A stretch of 64,000 nt of DNA from Athripsodes cinereus (Eukaryota; Arthropoda; Insecta; Trichoptera; Leptoceridae), in contig OX388320.1 in assembly GCA_947579605.1 (NCBI GenBank), forward strand, positions 4,154,001-4,218,000, given 5' to 3'. Shown here in pieces: positions 56,901-64,000 of this stretch. Position 1 is the stretch's first letter, and each line of letters begins with the position of its first letter. Under the pieces are notes generated by a model, which saw only the letters and a program-made list of their open reading frames with translations, did no database searches and had not been told where the DNA came from. The position numbers and the translations under genes were made by a program.

Positions 56901-59900
56901 ATTGAAACAAAGATGAAACCACTCTCTCCACCTTCATTGATGAAGTCTTCAAGATCCTGAAAGAGAGACATATATCTAATGTACTCACATTTTGTGGTTA
57001 AATCTTGTTTTAATGTAATTATCAGTTTATTTTCGAACGATTCTTAATTAAAATCGGGCTGTGAATAAGTGTTAACAACAATTGGTAAATAATCTCTTTT
57101 TTAGTCATAAAAAGCCAGTGTATTCGGTAATTCAACCGCATGTTCTTTGGAAAATTGCTGGTGAACTTATGTTTTCCCTGCTTTTATTTTTTCTCATTAA
57201 CACTATTTATTTTTATATAATTTATTCACTTTACGTTAGCAACTTAATAGGACCATGTATTTTCTGTATACGATTGATTAAAAAAAAAAACTCATGTTTG
57301 ATAAAGGAGAGATTATTAATTAGTTTAAACCAGAGGTTCCAAACTTTTTTTCTTCTCATAGACCACTATAAAAAATTTGCTGGTCCGGTGGACTCCCTGT
57401 ATTCCTACCTCCCGTCGCTAAATTTTCAAAATGGTATAGTAATTTGAAATATTTGAAAAACTCCTCGGCTTAATGGGTTATTTGTTTTCCTTTTTTGACA
57501 CCGGGGGCAGCACTGACAAACAGGGTCTAAAGCGAAATGTCAAAATTAGATTATTCCATAGAGAAGTCGCTATTTCGTGTTAAAGATTTTGGAGTATCAG
57601 TTTGTTTTTATTAATAAATCAATAAAAAATATGCCGTCTACTTATTGTTGCGTTCCGTTGTGCACCAATAGAGGTGGATATCGATTTCCGTCTGAAAAAG
57701 CATTAAAATTAAAGTGGATTAATGCCATCAAACGTGATAAATGGAAGCCATCGACTAGTTCCGTAGTTTGCAAGAATCACTTTAAAAATACCGACTATTT
57801 AGGAGAAAGTGTACGTTGTAAGTGGAAATAAATAGTTGTTAAATTAAATTATATATCTGTTTACCATCTTCATGTTTTAAAATTCGGAAACGTTTTTCAG
57901 ATGGAACTCAACCCTTAATTCAAAAGCTTCGTAAGGATGTAGTTCCGACGATATTTCACTGGACAACAAAGGAGTCAACAACAGTCATCAACAGAAGGGA
58001 AAGATTTGAAAACAGAAAATATAAAACTCCAAAACATGGGAAGGAGAATATTTGTCCCGAGTCACCACCACCTTGTCCTGACATTGCAGCTGAAATTCAC
58101 CTTCCTACAACTTCATCCTATGTTGATGTCAGCGTGCAAACAGTCATGAATAATGTAAACGATAACATAGAGATAGCCCATTCCTACAGTCAAACTATGA
58201 AACATTGTCCATTTAGTATAATGACTTACAAAAATGATCCCGAGTCAATTCATTTTTTCACTGGGTTAGAATGTTTTGAAAAAGTCGTATTTGTATTTCA
58301 ATCATTGGGTAGTGCTTCACAATCGTTAAAATATTTTTATGGAAATGTACCTGCCAACATCAATCCATTTGAACAATTTTTTTTAACTTTATTAATACTA
58401 CGCACACACAAAACTTTCTTTGAAGTATCCAAAATGTATGTTATTACAATAAAAGATGTGACTAACATCTTTATCACGTGGATAAAGTTTATGTCTCTTC
58501 AGTGGAAGGAACTTGAGCTCTGGACATCAAAAGATATGGTTAAATTCTTTTGCCCGACAGATTTTTACAATAAATACCCAAGCACAAGGATAATGATCGA
58601 TGGTACAGAATGTCCAATCAAGCGACCTACGTTACCAGCAGCACAACAAGCTTCATTCTCTTCTTATAAAAATAGGAATACCATTAAGGTTTTGATTGGT
58701 GCAACACCCAGTGGCTTGATAAATTTTGTGTCACAAAGCTACGCTGGATCTGCTAGTGATAGGCAAATTATTGAGCTATCTAATCTTCCACAAATGTGTG
58801 ATTCTGGGGACTCCATTATGGCAGATAAGGGATTCAACGTACAAGACATATTTGCACCATATGGAATCACCATTAACATACCGACGTTTTTTAAAAAAAA
58901 TAATAAAATAAATTCTGAGACTTTAGAAAGTGACAGAAAAATTGCTAGCAAGCGAGTGCATATTGAGAGAATAATAGGGTTATTGAAAACATACAAAAAT
59001 TTAAAGTCACCTATGAATTACACGGAAACCATTCTCTCCGGTGACATCATATTCATATGCTGCATGTTAGTTAACTTCAGGTCATCCATTATACCTAAGA
59101 AATCATGAACTAAATAACTGAATGTAAATAATATCATTTTGTTGAATTTTTAACGATAACACATAGTCATCCCAGTGTTGACTTTTACTTATGGTGGTGA
59201 GCTGTGTCTGTGCAAAATCTAGCTATAATTGTTAGGGTATTTTTGAAATATGATCAATAAAATAAAATTTCAAATTGTAATTTTGTTTTTATATATTGTT
59301 ATCTATAAACTTATTATAATTATTGTATACATATTTATTTACAAGAGCAGGTTTAAAATGATTATTGTAAAAGTCAATCAACCTTTCAAGCATCGTTTTT
59401 ATGAAATTATTATCTCTGTTAATTATTAGAATCAAAAAATCTTTTAATGTAAAAATTACAAAATATGCCTTTGTCCTCCCTGTACACAACAATTGCCCTT
59501 GTATTTGGAAGTAATAGTCATGTTGCTTATTCAACGTTAGATGACCAGTGACTTCACTCAAGTACAAATATGGTACTGTTTCTACAGATATATATCTGTC
59601 CTTTGCACTATATGGGCATTTCACCTCCAATACAGCATCATCTCCAATTAATCCATCTGGTGAGCTTCCTAAGAATTGATGAAGAGGGTGTATGACTATC
59701 CCACACAGAGTAGATTTGAAACCTGTATGAGTTTCAAATGTATTGATGGCCGTAGATTCATACTTCACACCATGCATTATTGGCAATGCTTTTATTGACG
59801 TTGTCTTCAGAAATGAATCGACAACTTTCTTCTTGTCTGCCCTGTCCGTTATCTTACAAATTTTGCCAAAATTGGAGCTTTGGAGGCGTAAAGTTCTTTC

Positions 59901-62465
59901 CTCAAACCATTGAGAACTTTGTGCCTGTCCCCTGGTCTGGACTTCAATATCGCTGATTTCCTGACTGCTTTTATGGAACACAGAAAGAAAATCATCTTAT
60001 ACATTTTCTTTCAAATAATTGTGGTCAATGTGAGCAGCATGTTTGTCAGCTGGTGGAATTATTTCCATTATAGGCATATGTCTGGAGCTATTTTGTGCAC
60101 AGTAACTTATAGCTACATTATTAAATATGGATTTATAGCCTACATCCTTCCTCATGGTAACCGGCCGTGGGTCAAAATTTGCAAGCAACTCTTGGGAAAC
60201 TTGTTTTTTACGTAGTTTTAATTTTCTTGCCTCAACTGGTATGCCATGATACTTCTTTGGTACATGAAAATTTTGAAGTAGACTGGTACATGTATCCCTT
60301 ACTCTAATAACTTTGGATATTCCAAATGCTACCAGTCCTCTCAAAACAACAAAAACATGTATGCAATATGCATCGGGACCCGATCCAGCAGCACACTCAC
60401 ACTGTGTTTCTAATATTAAATTGTTTGTATATTTTACGTGAACAATATACACAACACTCTTTCTGTATTCTGAAGCACATCTCCCTAATATGTATGTGTC
60501 ACCACAATAAACTGCACTTCTTACGCTTAATAAATACTTCTCCTCATACATGTTCTGGGATTTGGCTTTATTTTTTGTATGTCCCATACCAAAATTATCA
60601 AAACATTCTTGTGTCAATAATGGGATGTACGAGTTGGAATTGATATCTGCAAATAGATTATGCTCTGGAATAAACATTTCGAAAACTTCCTCTACGACGG
60701 GCGAGTTATTAAAATTTGAATGTTTATCATAATCTTGAAGCCTGCAACAAATACAATAATTGGTACATTTAATAACACATATACTTATTTATTTAGAAAC
60801 AATCAACCAAAATGTTATGGATGAAAATCTACTAACCTAGCCACGAGGGTAGCTTTTTTACCACTTAATTTGGCATTCCGCTTTTTAAGCTCAGCTTTTA
60901 GTTCGGCTAGAGAAAATGTGCCATAATCCTTATTCATTTTTAATATATATATAAGTTTGAAACACGGTAGAAGATAACAAAAAACTGGTATATTGATAAA
61001 ACGAACGCTACGAAATCTAATGATTGACAGTTGTGTTAGACCCTTACTAGCTGTGCTGCCATCTGGTGTGCATTGTGGGAAGTTCCGCAGAAAATAGCCC
61101 ATTACAGATATTTTTCCCAGAACCTTTTTTTACAATGTAACGGATATTTGTACCGACTATTGTTTACTTTAAAAATATTTCGCTTTTAAATTTCCACCCC
61201 ACTCCGTGGCTGAATTTTCAAAATGGTACAAGAATTTGTAATATTTCAAAAAACTCCTCGGTTTTCTTAAAGAATATTTTCTCCCAGTACCTACCTTTTC
61301 CACAATGTACCAGGTATTTGTACCGACTATTGTTTATTTTAATATCTGGTGCTTTTACCGAATATCCGATACTTCGATACATTAACTATGGATTCGTGGA
61401 CCCCCTTTTACAACTCGTGGACCCCATTTTTTAGTCACGCCATCGTGGACCCCCGTCAAGTCTCTCGTAGACCCCTGAGGGTCCACCTTGACCACTTTGG
61501 GAATCACTGGTTTAAACTATAAACATTCAGCTTCATACACTGCAATAAAAACACTACTTTTCTAAAACACTTGTTTTTTCAACAAAATTTAATCAAGATA
61601 CTTTGTGAACGATGCGACGGTTTGATATTAAAACTGAAATATTTCTAATATCAACAATCTTTTTTAGTCTCTAGTATGTGATTATGTTTCAGATCCACGT
61701 GTAGATGTTTTTTCCAGAAATTTAATTAAATATTATGTATAATATTTGTACGAAACAACAGTAGGCCCGTGTTTACTCGATAAGTAGGTAGGTATGAGTA
61801 TATTTAAGTAGGTATTTGTGTTAGATTTTATTTCTCGTTTGCGCGCTTTCATTTCAATTTTTAAAAAAAACTGTTAGATATTGTCCTAGCAATAAGTTCT
61901 ATTTTTCAATTTTTATTTATATGTTTTATGTAAACAATAACTTCAAAAAACATATCTTCATACTTACTTTACTCAACGATTTTGCTGGTTTGCAGTGTAT
62001 ACAAGCAATTTCTGCCACATTTGGCAGATATGGTCTTGGATAACTCACACTGAAATGTCCATTTTGAAGAATATAACTGACATTCTTTCCAAGTTCATAT
62101 GGATGAGGAATTGTTGGTCCGAAATGATGTTTCAACACTTTATGAAGTACAAAAGTCATGAATGTATGCATCACATGCATCAGAACGTAGTATCCACTAT
62201 TGACAACACGATCTACCGTTGACATATTGTCAGTCATGGCTTTTGCAAAAACTGGAGTGACAGAATACGGTGCTGGAGATCCCGAGTTGGATATGGATCC
62301 GATATAAAATCCAACTGTATTGATGTACATGAAGGGTTTCTTCAGTTTGTTAACAATTCCAAGTGCGCATTCAGGAAATGCGCCATCCAAAATGAAAAGG
62401 TCGTATTTGTTGCCAATTTCAATGAGTTCTTTGGTTTCATGGTCGTCTAAGAAGGCTGCACAAAC
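53987..62465 (-). CDS. UDP-glycosyltransferase (UGT), last three exons, 5' end missing
   Basis: Exons, in reading order: 62465-61968, 56956-56728 and 54492-53987, joining in frame to 410 aa. They hold the later N-terminal domain (FILDGAFPECALGI, KPFMYINTVG, ACIHCKPAKSLSK), the domain junction (FIFVSMGSSV, WKWEDD, KWLPQQDLLG) and the UGT signature FVTHGGLLSMYETVYHGVP, then VFCDQDANA, which bind UDP-sugar. After these come one membrane helix (YYCLDILFLFIGIAFIVF and on) and the cytosolic end KVKKD, a KXKXX ER-retention pattern. The enzyme adds a sugar to small lipophilic molecules in the ER lumen. Insect UGTs are about 520 aa, so about 110 N-terminal residues are missing; I find no such exon in 62466-64000. 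The first intron shown contains the nested transposons. Confidence 0.92.
56050..56470 (+). repeat. GGCTACCCCACTTGTGGG-family copy split by a SINE
   Basis: TTTTTCGAGTGTCCTGTAAA and AAACATCCCGAATAAAACAT lie before 56165, and CATCTTCAATTCAGCGATGA after 56345; these are adjacent in the intact copies. Confidence 0.75.
56172..56338 (-). mobile_element. tRNA-derived SINE (first family)
   Basis: The minus strand starts GTTCGTCGGTAGCCTGGAGG (A box TAGCCTGGAGG), then TCCGGGGTTCGATCCCAGG (B box GGTTCGATCCC), and ends in an A/T tail at 56160-56180. The decayed relative is at 14495-14640. Confidence 0.85.
56480..56670 (-). mobile_element. LINE 3' end (WEEVTQLAQ family)
   Basis: This is the reverse complement of the 3515-3732 type: GCCCTCAACGCTCCTCTTGG, then GAGCACAGGCCAGAAACCAG, with an ATGATG tail at the 56480 end. 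Confidence 0.75.
57631..59108 (+). CDS. ISL2EU/Harbinger-like transposase with THAP domain (464 aa)
   Basis: Two exons, 57631-57817 and 57901-59108 (donor GTAAGT, acceptor TTTTTCAG, phase 1), join in frame. Residues 1-62 form a THAP zinc finger (MPSTYCCVPLC, then WINAIKR and VVCKNHF) that binds the ends. The catalytic DDE_4-type domain follows a linker: IMIDGTECPIKRP (first D), YAGSASDRQII, SIMADKGFN (second D) and KRVHIERIIGLLK (E). The protein cuts and pastes the element. The frame is open and the triad is present, so it may be functional. An AATAAA lies at 59256. Confidence 0.92.
59289..60937 (-). pseudogene. SAP-SWIM-YqaJ nuclease-like protein of ISL2EU, one internal stop
   Basis: Two exons, 60937-60837 and 60741-59289 (donor GTTAGT, acceptor TTGCAG), give 518 codons including two stops. 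Exon 1 encodes a SAP DNA-binding motif (FSLAELKAELKKRN, then GKKATLVARL). Exon 2 has a SWIM-type zinc site (CECAAGSGPDAYCIH) and then a YqaJ/lambda-exonuclease fold with its acidic catalytic motifs (GSSPDGLIGDD, LEVKCPYS and YYFQIQGQL). Codon 282 is TAA (59999-59997), in frame between the SWIM and YqaJ parts; otherwise the frame is open. It may be a recent knockout. The accessory role in transposition is inferred from the family. Confidence 0.88.
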
Positions 62466-62940
62466 CTAAAAAAAAGATAAATAGAAAGTTTAATTTATCG
62501 ACGGACGCCAAAATGTCTTGGTGAAAGTTCATTATAAAACGAAATTGACATGACACTATATTTAGTGATTCCACTTTATTAATCTGTAGGTCGGTTTTCA
62601 GAAACTTCCGTTCTCATCGTCAGGCAAATGTAAAGAGAAGTTGTATTATAAATGTGCATAAATAAAAAGTTGAGAAACAAACAAAAGGAAAAATTTTCCA
62701 TGAGAGATAAGCTCTTAACAGGGATAGTCAATCATAATATAACAAATCAATTGATTTTTAACATTTGGCACACATACCTATTGAAATTAAAATTTTACAA
62801 CATCAAGGTGTCCAACTTTTTCCTATGATATTCAAATATGTTGCTAAAGACGAATATATAAAACATCACACAAGTATCAGACATTCAACTTTTTGAATTC
62901 CGTCATCAAAGACGGGGGGCTATTTTGTAATAACATAAAA
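62466..62940. other. UGT upstream intron, AT-rich
   Basis: The acceptor of the first visible UGT exon lies at 62466. I see no upstream exon. Confidence 0.45.
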
Positions 62941-62944
62941 TGCA

Positions 62945-63580
62945 TAGACAATTTACACAATCGAGCTAGTGCTAAACTAAGATATGAATCTTGTATTATA
63001 GATAGGTACTAACTCGACGATACACATAAGATACACAACGCTCTAAACACATATACATGTAACACCCAGACCCAGAACAATTTGAAAAAGTTAGTACCTA
63101 TCTATAATACAAGATATGAATCTTGTATTATAGATAGGTACTAACTCGACGATACACATAAGATACACAACGCTCTAAACACATATACATGTAACACCCA
63201 GACCCAGAACAATTTGAAAAAGTTAGTACCTATCTATTATACAAGATATGAATCTTGTATTATAGATAGGTACTAACTCGACGATACACATAAGATACAC
63301 AACGCTCTAAACACATATACATGTAACACCCAGACCCAGAACAATTTGAAAAAGTTAGTACCTATCTATAATACAAGATATGAATCTTGTATTATAGATA
63401 GGTACTAACTCGACGATACACATAAGATACACAACGCTCTAAACACATATACATGTAACACCCAGACCCAGAACAATTTGAAAAAGGTCATTTCTCAATT
63501 TGCTCTGGCCGGTAATCGAACCCGGGACTACGTGACTCAAAGGCAAGAGCGTTACTTCTGTGCAACACCGGCCGCCAATT
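62945..63580 (-). mobile_element. tRNA-derived SINE (second family) with internal tandem amplification
   Basis: The minus-strand head reads GGCCGGTGTTGCACAGAAGT and CCCGGGTTCGATTACCGGCC (B box GGTTCGATTACC). The body contains a 132-bp unit repeated nearly four times (62981-63112, 63113-63244, 63245-63376, 63377-63488). Confidence 0.9.
62981..63488. repeat. 132-bp tandem units joined by perfect hairpins
   Basis: At the three junctions TTAGTACCTATCTATAATAC plus AAGAT meets its reverse complement across an ATGA loop (63091-63144, 63223-63276, 63355-63408); the second left arm has one change. Confidence 0.95.
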
Positions 63581-63589
63581 TTACTTTTT

Positions 63590-64000
63590 TTATGTGATGG
63601 ATGAATGAGAAATGTATGAAACATGTGGAAAAGTTAAACGTGTACAATGAGTACCAAATAATTATCATTAAAATAAAGTGGTTGTTAATTAATATTGTAC
63701 GAAGAATGAAATCATTTTCAACCCACTCTAAGCATGAATTTTCAATCTGTGTAGAACTTCTATTTACTTGATTCTCATTGCTCTATCATAAAAAAGTTTA
63801 ATAAAAAGGAAGATTTCTTATATTAGGTAAGATGAAATAAGTAAGACACAATATTACTGAGTTTCAAACTAATTTTTCTTTTCCAAGAAATAAAATGGCA
63901 GCGAATAATAATGATTTGAAATTGGTTTAGTATTGAACATAATACACAATCGTGAGTGGAGTTGATAATGATGAAGTTTCCAAGAATCAATATATCTACA
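63590..64000. other. AT-rich stretch to the window end
   Basis: I see nothing recognisable. Confidence 0.45.

Larger units (their letters stand above)
57475..61100. mobile_element. ISL2EU-type (IS5/PHIS) DNA transposon, 3626 bp
   Basis: The short ends GGGTTATTT and AAATAGCCC are flanked by AT at 57473-57474 and 61101-61102, the 2-bp duplication typical of ISL2EU. Subterminal inverted similarities follow (GGCAGCAC, then GGGTCTAA, TGTCAA and ATTAGAT). It encodes two convergent genes: a THAP/DDE transposase (+) and a YqaJ nuclease-like protein (-), the ISL2EU hallmark. It sits in the hAT-like element within a UGT intron. Confidence 0.9.
57331..61509. mobile_element. hAT-like element split by the ISL2EU-type transposon
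   Basis: The ends CAGAGGTTCCAAAC (57331) and GGGAATCACTG (to 61509) are inverted, and the 8-bp duplication GTTTAAAC lies at 57323-57330 and 61510-61517, as expected for hAT. Without the insert (57475-61102) it is about 550 bp and has no coding capacity. Its right part holds two similar units (near 61103-61185 plus the left arm, and 61190-61380). Confidence 0.88.

Overview
The window looks like an AT-rich insect nuclear genome, most likely a moth or butterfly. The evidence is GT-AG introns, long TE-filled introns, a cluster of CD36-family genes of the SNMP/scavenger-receptor B type, a membrane UDP-glycosyltransferase gene, and many non-LTR, SINE, MITE and DNA-transposon copies. There is no bacterial or viral gene organisation, and the lepidopteran assignment is an inference.

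Layout. 1-5500 is repeat-rich: the ORF1/ORF2 end of a non-LTR retrotransposon on the minus strand, an 836-bp perfect heptamer array and a 55-bp minisatellite with a small LINE tail inserted in it. 5659-10760 (+) is a four-exon gene for an unrecognised 224-aa secreted protein; its first coding exon is only 15 nt. 12849-16925, 31533-35656 and 39728-47327 (+) are three tandem eight-exon CD36/SNMP-like genes. The first two are recent sister copies (541 aa each, identical exon lengths, similar 5' flanks) and the third is an older, diverged copy (544 aa). Between the first two lies a full-length Penelope-like element (23937-26896) with an open RT plus GIY-YIG frame, flanked by near-identical 346-bp inverted repeats that each carry a hammerhead-like ribozyme. 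47328-53980 is gene-free, with foldbacks, MITEs, SINE and LINE ends. 53987-62465 (-) holds the last three exons of a UDP-glycosyltransferase gene whose 5' part lies outside what I can find here. Its large intron contains a nested pair: a hAT-like element (57331-61509, 8-bp TSD) split by a two-gene ISL2EU-type transposon (57475-61100, AT TSD), which encodes a THAP/DDE transposase and a SAP-SWIM-YqaJ nuclease-like protein with one internal stop.

Most interesting signal. In the two sister CD36/SNMP-like genes, the reading frame continues for exactly 45 codons beyond the UGA stop to a second UGA at the same place. The two tails differ at 24 bases: 16 are third-codon positions, 12 are synonymous, and there is no indel. 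The stop context is UGA-C in both. This is the pattern expected of conserved stop-codon readthrough (or UGA editing), which would lengthen the cytosolic tail of a membrane receptor.

How the host genes relate. The CD36/SNMP-like proteins are two-pass membrane receptors for lipids or pheromone-like ligands, and the UGT conjugates small lipophilic compounds in the ER. Together with the secreted protein they are typical insect chemosensory, lipid-handling or detoxification genes, but nothing in the sequence shows that they form one pathway.
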